Source of the DNA: Acidimicrobiaceae bacterium
GTDB taxonomy: Bacteria; Actinomycetota; Acidimicrobiia; Acidimicrobiales; RAAP-2
Length of the DNA stretch: 9,377 bases
NCBI GenBank assembly: GCA_003133075.1
Contig: PKZN01000060.1
Coordinates: 209-9,585 of the forward strand
Direction of reading: 5' to 3'
Shown: positions 1 through 6,252 of the stretch, one piece after another
Numbering within the stretch: position 1 is the first letter of the stretch
How the letters are laid out: each line of letters begins with the position of its first letter
Made by a program: the position numbers and the translations under genes
The notes under the pieces: model-generated
Databases searched by the model: none
The model's input: the letters and a program-made list of their open reading frames with translations, nothing else
Told to the model about the DNA's origin: nothing

Positions 1-496
1 CGAGCGACTCATCGAGTACCGCGCCAGCGTGGTCGAATCAACGAAGGAGGGCGTCGCCGATCACGTACGGAGGTTTCTCGAACGACAGAACAGCGAGTCG
101 GTCGTCGCGTCCGGTGACCTCCCGCCCTCGTGGCTCGCCGACACCGGCGTGGCCGTCGTGCTAGATGGTCCGCCCCTGTCGGTCACGCAACTCGACGCGG
201 TGGACGCCACCGTGTCGGGGTGCGCCGTGGCGATCTCCGAGACCGGCACCATTGTGCTCGACGCCGGCGCTCGCCAGGGTCGTCGGATCATCTCATTGAT
301 TCCCGACCACCTGATCGTTGTCGTCGATGAAGGCCAGATCGTCGAAGTGGTGCCCGAGGCGGTCGCCCGCCTCGACGCATCCGCGACCCAGACCTGGATC
401 TCGGGCCCGTCGGCGACCTCGGACATTGAATTGGAAAGGATTGAGGGCGTCCACGGACCCCGAGTCCTCGACGTCATCATCGTACGAGCGTACTAG
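1..496 (+). CDS. LutC-type LUD-domain protein, 5' end missing
   Basis: C-terminal 164 or so residues of a LutC/YkgG-like protein. The reading frame (first whole codon at base 2, reading ERLIEYRASVV) is open to the window edge, so the gene begins outside; the GTG at 29 is probably internal, because LutC proteins have a similar conserved stretch well after their true start. Family features seen: a central region with AISETGTIVLDAG, then PDHLIVVVDEGQIVE, and a C-terminal SGPSATSDIELERIEGVHGPR block that is highly characteristic of the LUD domain. LutC acts with LutA and LutB (an iron-sulfur complex) in L-lactate oxidation to pyruvate in the cytoplasm; that role is family knowledge. If this is a lut operon, lutA and lutB should lie just left of the window. 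The gene ends with TAG, 39 bases before a converging gene. LUD-domain proteins of other function remain possible. Confidence 0.88.
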   Translation, partial: ERLIEYRASVVESTKEGVADHVRRFLERQNSESVVASGDLPPSWLADTGVAVVLDGPPLSVTQLDAVDATVSGCAVAISETGTIVLDAGARQGRRIISLIPDHLIVVVDEGQIVEVVPEAVARLDASATQTWISGPSATSDIELERIEGVHGPRVLDVIIVRAY

Positions 497-514
497 CGCA
501 AAAACGCCCTCGTT

Positions 515-534
515 GAACGCTCCGTCAGCGGTTC
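515..534. terminator. Weak hairpin between convergent genes
   Basis: GAACGCT (515-521) and AGCGGTTC (527-534) can pair with one bulged base around a five-base loop. The hairpin fills most of the 39-base gap between two converging stop codons. On the minus strand it is followed about ten bases later by TTTTT (500-504 region), further away than in a standard intrinsic terminator. It is a candidate only. Confidence 0.3.
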
Positions 535-535
535 A

Positions 536-1129
536 TCACCACCAGGGATCGAACTCGGGCACATCGCTGCGACCGACCAGCCACGCAACGAGTGACGTGT
601 GATCCGCCCGCCCGGGTAGTCGTTCGAGCTGACGACGCAGCTCTCCCTCGACGTACAGCGCGGGCCAGTCGCTCGCCGAGTAGCCGACATCGAGATCAAC
701 GTGGTGAATCTCAACCTCCCGCAGGCGACGGAACACGATCTCGCTCATCTCCAACTCGCCGCTCGAGCCATCCTGCACTATCGTCCACTGGTCGTCGCCG
801 AGCTTCGACCACGCGACCTCCAGACCTTCGAGAGCGAGCGCGAGGTCCTCATACAGCTCACTCTTGGAGCGAGTGCTGCCCGCTGCGATGTCGCGATCGC
901 GCATACCGACTTCGGGGTATTGCTGCCGTCGTTCCCCGAGACGCGCTCCGTCGACGAGCCACGAGAAACTGTCGGCGTTTCGCGCCAGGTGGGTAATGAG
1001 GTGGGCTCGCGACCAATTTGGCAGACGAGACGGCTCCCGTACGTTGTTCTCCGACATGTTCGCAACGTCGGCCACGAGTCGTGCGTGCGACGCCGCGCAG
1101 GCAAGAAGTGTCTCGGAGGGTCGCGGCAT
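536..1129 (-). CDS. Maleylpyruvate isomerase-family (MDMPI/DinB fold) protein
   Basis: A 197-residue protein of the mycothiol-dependent maleylpyruvate isomerase family, a cytoplasmic four-helix DinB-like fold that binds a divalent metal; the characterised enzyme isomerises maleylpyruvate in gentisate breakdown using mycothiol. Seen here: the N-terminal helix ends in NWSRAHLITHLARNAD (residues 38-53) with His47, and REVEIHHVDLDVGY (137-150) supplies Glu138 and His142. These match the His/Glu/His metal triad of the family by spacing. The ATG at 1129 is preferred over an in-frame GTG at 1171 because family members begin shortly before this first helix and because a TATATT hexamer lies exactly six bases upstream. 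No other aromatic-degradation gene is next to it, so the substrate is unknown; many paralogues of this fold are thiol transferases or have no known substrate. It follows the ABC-F gene on the same strand after 81 bases. Confidence 0.85.
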   Translation of the reverse strand: MPRPSETLLACAASHARLVADVANMSENNVREPSRLPNWSRAHLITHLARNADSFSWLVDGARLGERRQQYPEVGMRDRDIAAGSTRSKSELYEDLALALEGLEVAWSKLGDDQWTIVQDGSSGELEMSEIVFRRLREVEIHHVDLDVGYSASDWPALYVEGELRRQLERLPGRADHTSLVAWLVGRSDVPEFDPWW

Positions 1130-1135
1130 TGAATG

Positions 1136-1141
1136 AATATA
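1136..1141 (-). promoter_or_regulatory. -10 element for a leaderless transcript (MDMPI gene)
   Basis: TATATT on the minus strand matches five of six bases of the TATAAT consensus. It is followed by six bases (CATTCA) and then the ATG at 1129, so transcription would start at or next to the A of the start codon. There is no Shine-Dalgarno sequence and no good -35 hexamer. A 14 bp imperfect-centre palindrome (1150-1163, CGACGC-GG-GCGTCG) sits just upstream, where a regulator could bind. Confidence 0.55.
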
Positions 1142-1210
1142 TCCGTATCCGACGCGGGCGTCGCTCGTCACGACGGCGCGCGCGACGCGGCAACAGGTCG
1201 CCCCGGACCG

Positions 1211-2884
1211 TCATCGTTCAGCGCGTACTATGCCATCGCGCAGTTCGATTGCGCGGGTCAGTTCCACCGCGCCGAGGAAGCGACGATCGTGGGTCGTGAG
1301 CACCATCGTTCCGCCAAAGTTCGCGAGCGCACGTTCGAGTTGCTCGATGGCCGGAAGATCGAGATGGTTGGTCGGCTCGTCCAGCACGAGAAAGTTCACG
1401 CCGAGGGCTTGGAAGACCGCCAACTCCGCCCTCGTGCGTTCGCCCGGTGACAGCTCGCTCGTTGGACGCGTGACGTGCGCGGCGCCGAGACCGAACTTGG
1501 CCAAGAGTGAACGAGTCTCCGACTGGGTCAGAGCGCATCGATCACCGACGAATCGAACGAGAGTGTGCTCTCCCTGCAAGGCGCGTCGGTCTTGACCCAG
1601 GACGCCGACGATCACGCCCGGCCCTATCCAGCGCTCCCCGGAGGTCGTCGCCACCGATCCCAACAGTGCGTCAATCAACGTCGTCTTGCCCGACCCGTTC
1701 GCACCGTTCACGGCGAGTCGATCAGCCCAGGCCACTTCCAACGTGATCGGGCCGAGTCGAAAGGTCGGCCGTTGGACGGTGACGTCACGAAGTCGCGCAA
1801 CGACGTCGCCCGCTCTCGAGGCCTCGTCGATCGTAAATCGGAGATCCCAGCCTTCGAAGGGTTTTTCCACGACATCGAGCCGCTCGAGCGCGCGTTCGGT
1901 CTGGCGGGCCTTGTGCGCGAGCTTTTCGGTGCGGTTGATGCGAAAGTCGCGCTGGGCTTTGTCGTGATCGGGAGGGCTCTTTAGCTCGTTCTTGACACCC
2001 TCAGTCGCCCACTGGCGTTGGCGGTTCGCTCGCTGGGTCAGTTGGCCCCGCTGACGCTCGTACTCTTCGAAGGCTTCGCGCGCCAGACGAAGGGCGTTCG
2101 CTCGTTCGGCCAGGTAACCCGACCACCCACCACCGAACTCTTGCGCGGTGTGACGGTGTTCGTCGATCTCGAGCACGCCCGTCACGGTGCGCTCTAAGAA
2201 ATCTCGGTCGTGCGAGACAATGACCGTGGCGCCGCGACGCTGGCGCACCCACGCCTCGAGGCGTTCCAAGCCGTAAAAGTCCACGTCATTGGTCGGTTCG
2301 TCGAGCAACACGACGTCGAAGTGCGAGAGCTCGACGCTCGCGAGCGCCACCTTCGCAGCCTGGCCACCCGAGAGCGACGAGGTCGACCAGTGCGCGACCG
2401 CCGCCACACCGAGTTCGGCCAGGACCGTCTCGGCGCGCCCGGCGAACGTGCTCGCACCCAGTGATTCGAAGCGACCGAGCGCCACGTCGTATCGCTCTTC
2501 GGCCTCCGTCGAGTCCAGCGTCAACGCCGTACCCGCACGTACGAGCTCCGCTTCGGCCTGCGCGACACCGGTTCGACGAGCGAGCGCTTCGAGCACCGTT
2601 TCGTCCTCACGGCTGTCGTGCTCTTGGCTTAAGTAGCCGATGGTCGCACCACTGGGGTCGAGCGTGACCACACCGGAGTCGGGCGTGAGGAGGCCAGCCA
2701 CTATCTGCAGCAAGGTGGACTTACCCACGCCGTTAGGACCAATGACGCCGACGCAGCTCCTCGGTCCAATGGTGAATGAGACGTCGCGCAGGACGGTGCG
2801 CCCGGAACGATCGTGAGTGAGGTTGCGCGCGGAGAGCACCGCGGTGCTGTCGTGGTGGGAGTTGAAAAGGGAACGAGCATTCAT
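1211..2884 (-). CDS. ABC-F family ATPase (ribosome-associated, resistance-type)
   Basis: A 557-residue soluble protein with two fused ABC ATPase domains and no membrane segment, the ABC-F plan. First domain: Walker A GPNGVGKST (49-57), Q-loop Gln87, signature LSGGQ (171-175), Walker B LLDEPTND (193-200), switch His225. A charged linker (about 245-340, including PPDHDKAQRD and KARQTERALERL) follows; in this family it reaches the ribosomal P-site tRNA region. Second domain: Walker A GANGSGKTT (394-402), signature LSPGE (478-482), Walker B LVLDEPTNHLD (499-509), His532. ABC-F proteins either protect ribosomes from antibiotics (macrolides, lincosamides and others) or act as translation factors. 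The LSPGERTRAEL signature and linker resemble the Rv1473-like actinobacterial group, so drug protection is a reasonable inference, unproven. The ATG at 2884 is chosen because GGAG lies seven bases upstream; the frame stays open for 241 further codons upstream, but these are antisense to the oxidase gene and lack family similarity. Confidence 0.93.
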   Translation of the reverse strand: MNARSLFNSHHDSTAVLSARNLTHDRSGRTVLRDVSFTIGPRSCVGVIGPNGVGKSTLLQIVAGLLTPDSGVVTLDPSGATIGYLSQEHDSREDETVLEALARRTGVAQAEAELVRAGTALTLDSTEAEERYDVALGRFESLGASTFAGRAETVLAELGVAAVAHWSTSSLSGGQAAKVALASVELSHFDVVLLDEPTNDVDFYGLERLEAWVRQRRGATVIVSHDRDFLERTVTGVLEIDEHRHTAQEFGGGWSGYLAERANALRLAREAFEEYERQRGQLTQRANRQRQWATEGVKNELKSPPDHDKAQRDFRINRTEKLAHKARQTERALERLDVVEKPFEGWDLRFTIDEASRAGDVVARLRDVTVQRPTFRLGPITLEVAWADRLAVNGANGSGKTTLIDALLGSVATTSGERWIGPGVIVGVLGQDRRALQGEHTLVRFVGDRCALTQSETRSLLAKFGLGAAHVTRPTSELSPGERTRAELAVFQALGVNFLVLDEPTNHLDLPAIEQLERALANFGGTMVLTTHDRRFLGAVELTRAIELRDGIVRAER

Positions 2885-2891
2885 CTGAGAT

Positions 2892-2895
2892 CTCC
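2892..2895 (-). promoter_or_regulatory. Shine-Dalgarno of the ABC-F gene
   Basis: GGAG on the minus strand with seven bases before the ATG at 2884. It decides the start in a frame that remains open far upstream. An out-of-frame ATG at 2880 is excluded by the continuous ABC-F reading frame. I could not find a convincing promoter in the 183-base divergent interval 2885-3067. Confidence 0.7.
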
Positions 2896-3057
2896 GTGAA
2901 CAAGGGGCAACGTTCAATCGAAAAACATCAGGAATCAACTCACCGGCCAATGCTATCCCGGGCGAGAGCGCGGTGCCCTGTTGCTCGGCGTCGCCACGGT
3001 CTGACGCAGTAAGTTGAGCGACACCGATGCGAACGTCTCCGACGTGCGGTGAACTGT

Positions 3058-3061
3058 GAGG
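3058..3061 (+). promoter_or_regulatory. Shine-Dalgarno of the PPOX-fold gene
   Basis: GAGG six bases before the GTG at 3068. This favours GTG 3068 over the in-frame GTG at 3056, which overlaps the ribosome-binding site itself, and over the out-of-frame ATG at 3066. Confidence 0.6.
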
Positions 3062-3067
3062 TGGAAT

Positions 3068-3571
3068 GTGGCAACGCCCGTAACGGCCCTCGACGTGCGA
3101 TATAGCCAGCCCGACGCCGTCGCGGCGACGTGGGAGGACACGGAAGCAGCCCTCGCCTCGGCGGAGCTGTACTGGCTCTCGACCGTGCGCCGTGACGGCC
3201 GACCGCACGTCACGCCCCTGGTCGCCATCTGGTTCGAAGGGGCGCTCTACTTCTGCTGCGGTCCGACCGAGCAGAAGGCCGTGAACCTTCGACACAATCA
3301 ACACGTCGTGCTCACCACTGGTTGTAACACGTGGAGCGAGGGTGTCGACCTGGTCGTGGAGGGCACCGCCGTCGAGATCGTCGACGAAAACGTCCTCATG
3401 GGTGCCGCGCACGTATGGACGCGAAAGTGGGACGGCCGATGGCAGTTCGAGGTTCGAGACGGATCGTTCTACGACGAACACAACGGGCCAATCACGGTCT
3501 TCGCCGTCGCTCCCACCGTGGTCTTGGCGTTCGCAAAAGACGTGTTCGCCCACACCAAGCATCAGTTCTGA
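3068..3571 (+). CDS. PPOX-class flavin/F420-type oxidoreductase
   Basis: A 167-residue cytoplasmic protein of the pyridoxamine 5'-phosphate oxidase-like split beta-barrel superfamily, which binds FMN or, in many actinobacterial members, coenzyme F420. Seen: the first strand pair YWLSTVRRDGRPHVTPLVAIWF (35-56), then LYFCCGPTEQKAVNLRHNQHVVLTTG (60-85), whose TEQKAVNLR segment is the usual cofactor-phosphate contact, and a C-terminal PTVVLAFAKDVFAHTKHQF (149-167) equivalent to the family's FxK...TRWRF ending. The length is complete for the family. Substrate is not predictable; relatives act on biliverdin, quinones, fatty acids or nitro compounds, or bind haem. It is divergent from the ABC-F gene and converges, across 100 bases without a clear terminator, on the YCII/MarR unit. 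A short similar segment lies at about 4589-4677. Confidence 0.88.
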   Translation: MATPVTALDVRYSQPDAVAATWEDTEAALASAELYWLSTVRRDGRPHVTPLVAIWFEGALYFCCGPTEQKAVNLRHNQHVVLTTGCNTWSEGVDLVVEGTAVEIVDENVLMGAAHVWTRKWDGRWQFEVRDGSFYDEHNGPITVFAVAPTVVLAFAKDVFAHTKHQF

Positions 3572-3671
3572 TCTCACCGAGGTCGGGACACAGCAAGTCC
3601 TACACACGCGACCGGATCCATGAACGTCACTCGCGCTATCGCCAAGCGTTGGGTCGAGCGACGCGCGACGT

Positions 3672-4013
3672 TTACTCCATCTCAGGTATTGGCATCTCTT
3701 CGAGTACGAGGAGCTCGCACTCTTCAGCCCACGACAGATGATGATGGTCTTTTACCAGCTCGAGCGCCTCGGCCATCGAGGCAGCTTGCACGATGGTCAT
3801 GCCAATGACGTTGCTGTCGCTCGTTTCGACTCCCGCTGGGGTCACCTTCATGGCATTGCCCAGGGGTTTCCCGGGGTCCACGAGTGCCGGGCCGAGTTTC
3901 TGAAACCAGGCACCCCAGAGTTTCATGCCTTCCATGGCTTGTTCGGGTGTCGCCTGAGCGAACCGCTCCGCAACCTTCAGCGGTGCGCAATATAAAACCA
4001 CGTATCTCTGCAT
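3672..4013 (-). CDS. YCII-like small protein (dimeric alpha/beta barrel)
   Basis: A 113-residue soluble protein resembling the YCII-related/DGPF group of ferredoxin-like dimeric alpha/beta barrels. The start MQRYVVLYCAP is the typical first strand, followed by ATPEQAMEGMKLWGAWFQKLGPALVDPGKPLG (22-53 approximately) and a C-terminal segment HHHLSWAEECELLVLEEMPIPEM that matches the usual family ending. No enzyme function is established for most members; some YCII proteins are dehalogenase or isomerase-like, so none is assigned. The ATG at 4013 is preferred over an in-frame GTG at 4028 because AGGAG (4018-4022) lies four bases before it. It sits 43 bases downstream of the marR gene on the same strand and is probably cotranscribed, which suggests it is under MarR control. 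Confidence 0.8.
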   Translation of the reverse strand: MQRYVVLYCAPLKVAERFAQATPEQAMEGMKLWGAWFQKLGPALVDPGKPLGNAMKVTPAGVETSDSNVIGMTIVQAASMAEALELVKDHHHLSWAEECELLVLEEMPIPEME

Positions 4014-4017
4014 CTCT

Positions 4018-4022
4018 CTCCT
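4018..4022 (-). promoter_or_regulatory. Shine-Dalgarno of the YCII-like gene
   Basis: AGGAG on the minus strand, four bases before the ATG at 4013. A ribosome-binding site here, contrasting with the leaderless start of marR upstream, fits the position of an internal operon gene translated from a longer message. Confidence 0.65.
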
Positions 4023-4056
4023 AGTCACTTTCTTCTCACGAGTACCGCGCTCACTT

Positions 4057-4530
4057 TCACCGCGGTTGCACCGCCTTCGCGCCCAGATCGATTTCGGCCT
4101 CCAGCCTCGCTTTGATGTCGGAGAGTCCTTCGACGATTGACGAAAGCTGCGCGGGGATGAGCGTCGCCGTGACGCTTCGCGACCACTCCAACTGACGCTC
4201 GTAGATGGCGGTCAGCACCTCCAAGCCTCGAGGCGTCAGCTCCACTAACTTGGTGCGCCGATCCGTTGGATGGTCTCGGTAGATGACGAGCCCCTCCTGC
4301 GCCAACACGTCCGCTACTCGCTGGACGCTCTGGCGGGCCCGTCCCATGTCACGAGCCATCGTCGCCACGGTCTGGGGTTGAAAGGCCCGACCCAGGACCT
4401 GCCAACGAGCGCTGCTCTGGCCCAGGGGACGAACAATCGATTCGCCCGCGCGCATCAACAAGCCGTTGAGATCGAAAATGCTCATGGCGAACTTGCTCCA
4501 CACGTCATCGGGCCCCGACGGCTTCTCCAC
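4057..4530 (-). CDS. MarR-family transcriptional regulator
   Basis: A 157-residue winged-helix repressor of the MarR type, expected to act as a DNA-binding dimer released by small phenolic, oxidant or drug ligands. Seen: an N-terminal dimerisation helix (about 8-35), a helix-turn-helix with QTVATMARDMGRARQSVQRV (53-72), and a wing IYRDHPTDRRTKLVELTPRG (83-102) holding the Asp90-Arg91-Arg92 signature that contacts the minor groove. C-terminal helices (about 103-150) complete the dimer. No conserved cysteine is present, so thiol-based sensing is unlikely; a ligand cannot be inferred. The start is the GTG at 4530, supported by a promoter placed for leaderless transcription. The palindrome over that promoter suggests autorepression, and the downstream YCII-like gene is likely a target. 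The nearby PPOX gene is a possible target by location only. Confidence 0.92.
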   Translation of the reverse strand: MEKPSGPDDVWSKFAMSIFDLNGLLMRAGESIVRPLGQSSARWQVLGRAFQPQTVATMARDMGRARQSVQRVADVLAQEGLVIYRDHPTDRRTKLVELTPRGLEVLTAIYERQLEWSRSVTATLIPAQLSSIVEGLSDIKARLEAEIDLGAKAVQPR

Positions 4531-4565
4531 AGCTGGAACCTATCAGATTGACAGTGTGCTGTCAA
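4531..4565 (-). promoter_or_regulatory. Leaderless promoter of the marR unit
   Basis: On the minus strand a perfect TTGACA (-35, at 4560-4565) is separated by 17 bases from TAGGTT (-10, at 4537-4542). Six further bases (CCAGCT) lead to the GTG at 4530, so the predicted transcription start coincides with the start codon. This is the best promoter in the window because -35, spacer and -10 all agree. Confidence 0.7.
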
Positions 4566-4566
4566 T
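4547..4566. promoter_or_regulatory. Palindromic operator, probable MarR site
   Basis: Perfect inverted repeat with 8-base arms ATTGACAG and CTGTCAAT around TGTG. It includes the -35 hexamer of the marR promoter and runs into the spacer, so a bound dimer would block RNA polymerase. Size and symmetry suit a MarR dimer. Binding by this particular regulator is inferred from position. Confidence 0.65.
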
Positions 4567-4588
4567 ATTCTCCACCCACGACGTGGCC

Positions 4589-4677
4589 GGTGAGCGGATG
4601 GTCGCCGTCGGCCGGGTACCTTCCACCGTCGTGACGTTCGCGAAGAGCGCGTTCCTCGACAACGAGCGTCAGTTTGA
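4589..4677 (+). pseudogene. Possible remnant of a PPOX-family C-terminus
   Basis: Translated in the frame of 4589 this stretch gives GERMVAVGRVPSTVVTFAK and then SAFLDNERQF, recalling the end of the intact oxidase at 3068-3571 (PTVVLAFAKDVFAHTKHQF). At the DNA level 4625-4675 aligns with 3515-3568 with one three-base gap; by eye about 29 of the last 40 aligned bases agree. The reading frame runs on past the equivalent of the stop, although a TGA occurs one base out of frame at 4675-4677. No start, no N-terminal domain and no ribosome-binding site remain. It lies in the 219-base interval between the marR and acetyltransferase starts. Chance similarity in GC-rich DNA cannot be excluded. Confidence 0.33.
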
Positions 4678-4737
4678 CTCTGGTGCCCATTGGTCCAGCC
4701 GGACGTGACGTCCCGCAAAACGTGCGCGACACCCTTC

Positions 4738-4743
4738 TATTCT
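4738..4743 (+). promoter_or_regulatory. -10 element for a leaderless transcript (GNAT gene)
   Basis: TATTCT followed by six bases (TCGTCA) and the ATG at 4750. There is no Shine-Dalgarno sequence before the start and no recognisable -35 hexamer. The spacing equals that at the MDMPI, marR and HIT-like genes. Confidence 0.5.
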
Positions 4744-4749
4744 TCGTCA

Positions 4750-5610
4750 ATGCAGATTGAGCGGCTCGATTCCCCAGCCCAGTTTCTAACTGCGACATCG
4801 AACTACCGAGGACTCGACCCGATTCGCACGAATGTCCTCGGATCGGTGGCCACGTCGGTCGCGCAGGACGCGCGTCAATACGACGAGTACTGGTGGTGGA
4901 TCGTGCTGAACAACGCCGGCGATGTGGTCGGCGCCGCGATTCGCACCGCACCCTTCGGACTCCAACTCGGTCCGATGTCCGAAGACGCAATTCCTGCGCT
5001 GGTCGCCGCGGTCGCCCGCGCGGACCCCAACTTCCCATGGATCATGGGCCGAGAGTCGTTGGCGGAACTGTTTGTCGCCCAGTACCGAGCCTTCAGTACG
5101 CGGCGCCTCCGCCGCGGGCGCAAGAGTCTCCTCTACGAAATCGGTGATCTCGTAATACCGGAGGTCGAAGGGTCCTATCGACGAGCCACCGTGGATGACC
5201 TCGAGCTCGTGGCGCAGTGGACCGACGATTTCCACTACTTCATCGACGGCGTGGTACGCGAACCGGACGAGCGAGATCGGGCGTTCCTCCTCGAGCGAAT
5301 CGCCTCGGGATCGATGAAGCTGTGGTGCCGAGGGCCAGTGATCGTCGCGATGGCCGGACACGCCAATCCGGTCGCGACGCCCTCGGGTCTCGTGACCCGC
5401 GTTGGCCCGGTCTTCACGCCCGCGGAGAACCGCGGTCGCGGTTACGGCTCGGCGATTACCGCCGCACTCAGCGCAGAACTTCTGGGGAGCGGCTCTCGGG
5501 TCATGCTCTACGCCAACGCCGAGAATGCGACGAGTAACGGCGTTTACCAGCGGCTCGGTTACCGCCTCCTCGATGACGTGATCCAATTCGACCTTGTCAC
5601 GAGTGAGTAA
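4750..5610 (+). CDS. GNAT-family N-acetyltransferase
   Basis: A 286-residue cytoplasmic protein with a C-terminal GNAT domain (about 143-286) that transfers an acetyl group from acetyl-CoA to an amine. The acetyl-CoA pyrophosphate loop is seen as VGPVFTPAENRGRGYGSAITAAL (218-240), with the R-G-R-G-Y-G form of the Q/RxxGxG/A motif at 228-233. The late strand and helix YANAENATSNGVYQRLGYRLLDD (254-276) are typical of the family's end. The N-terminal half (1-140) resembles a degenerate GNAT-like partner domain found in many actinobacterial members of this length. The substrate cannot be predicted. The ATG at 4750 is chosen because it is preceded by a correctly spaced -10 hexamer; the frame opens further upstream from a GTG at 4690-4692 without similarity. 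It ends 18 bases before the converging HIT-like gene. Confidence 0.88.
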   Translation: MQIERLDSPAQFLTATSNYRGLDPIRTNVLGSVATSVAQDARQYDEYWWWIVLNNAGDVVGAAIRTAPFGLQLGPMSEDAIPALVAAVARADPNFPWIMGRESLAELFVAQYRAFSTRRLRRGRKSLLYEIGDLVIPEVEGSYRRATVDDLELVAQWTDDFHYFIDGVVREPDERDRAFLLERIASGSMKLWCRGPVIVAMAGHANPVATPSGLVTRVGPVFTPAENRGRGYGSAITAALSAELLGSGSRVMLYANAENATSNGVYQRLGYRLLDDVIQFDLVTSE

Positions 5611-5628
5611 TACGGTGCGACGTTGCCC

Positions 5629-6246
5629 TTAGGGCGGAGCAGTAGCCGAACCGCCAAATGACGACTCGAGAGTGAGAGCCACCGTGTGCGCGTCCGCGTC
5701 TCTCATCTCTCGCGGCACTGGTGCGAGCAGGTCGTCCCATATGGCAAAACACGTACCGCGTAGTTGTGGAAACCCACTCGGCCGCGCAAAAAAGAAAAGG
5801 TGAAGATGCGCACCCCCGTCGCCCCAACGAGACACGTGCGCCCGCGCGATGCCCGGCAGCGATTCAAGAGCTCGCGAGACGTGGACGACGAGGCGACCGA
5901 GTTCCGCCGCGAGATCCTCTGGAAGATCGATCAAGTCGTAGTGGCCCTTTGGTTGCAGCATCATCACCAGCGGTGCCCCCGACGGCTCGCCGAACGTGAT
6001 CAAGCGCCACCGCTCGTTCTCCCAGAGCGTGCCCCCAAGTGGCGCATCACATCCGCCACAGGCCAACCCATCCTCGCCGCGTCGCGGCGCCTCGGGAACC
6101 TCAGGGCGTAGCAGTGGCACAACGCGCAGCCCCTCTCGCTCGAAGGGAAAAATCTTCCAGCCCGTCATGCGCGAAAGTGCCACGCGGCCGTCCTGGTCGG
6201 CGTCGCCGAGCGCGTTCGCGTAGAACTCCTCCGGCGTCAGCGGCAT
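5629..6246 (-). CDS. HIT-like nucleotide-binding protein
   Basis: A 205-residue protein of the histidine-triad superfamily, whose members hydrolyse or transfer nucleotides through a covalent nucleotidyl-histidine. Seen: an N-terminal segment with TGWKIFPFE (28-36), a CxxC pair Cys63/Cys66 (CGGC), QPKGHYDLIDLPE (98-110) with His102, equivalent to the PKxHxxxLxDL helix of HIT proteins, and SRWGDGGAHLHLFFFARP (139-156) holding His147 and His149. Only two histidines of the usual HxHxHxx triad are present: aligned on HLH, Gly145 replaces the first and His147 would be the nucleophile. The cysteine pair with His102 could bind zinc as in HINT and GalT relatives. The start is the ATG at 6246, six bases after a TACCAT hexamer. 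A longer open frame upstream is a shadow of the kinase gene. It lies 47 bases downstream of that kinase on the same strand. Confidence 0.85.
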   Translation of the reverse strand: MPLTPEEFYANALGDADQDGRVALSRMTGWKIFPFEREGLRVVPLLRPEVPEAPRRGEDGLACGGCDAPLGGTLWENERWRLITFGEPSGAPLVMMLQPKGHYDLIDLPEDLAAELGRLVVHVSRALESLPGIARAHVSRWGDGGAHLHLFFFARPSGFPQLRGTCFAIWDDLLAPVPREMRDADAHTVALTLESSFGGSATAPP

Positions 6247-6252
6247 GAGGCG

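Noticed and set aside
2885..3607. Upstream extension of the ABC-F reading frame by 241 codons
   Set aside because: It is antisense to the well-supported oxidase gene, has no ABC-F similarity, and a good Shine-Dalgarno fixes the start at 2884. Stop-poor antisense frames are expected at this GC content.
3620..3808. Small plus-strand frame starting MNVTRAIAKRWVERR
   Set aside because: It overlaps the end of the YCII-like gene on the opposite strand, lacks a ribosome-binding site or promoter and shows no recognisable family.
4786..5586. A 266-codon minus-strand open frame opposite the GNAT gene
   Set aside because: It mirrors the acetyltransferase coding frame, has a biased composition and no motif, while the plus strand has clear acetyl-CoA-binding motifs.
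5625..5635. Short palindrome GCCCTTAGGGC at the convergent GNAT/HIT-like stops
   Set aside because: Only a one-base centre and five-base arms, with no T-tract, so it cannot form a normal terminator hairpin.
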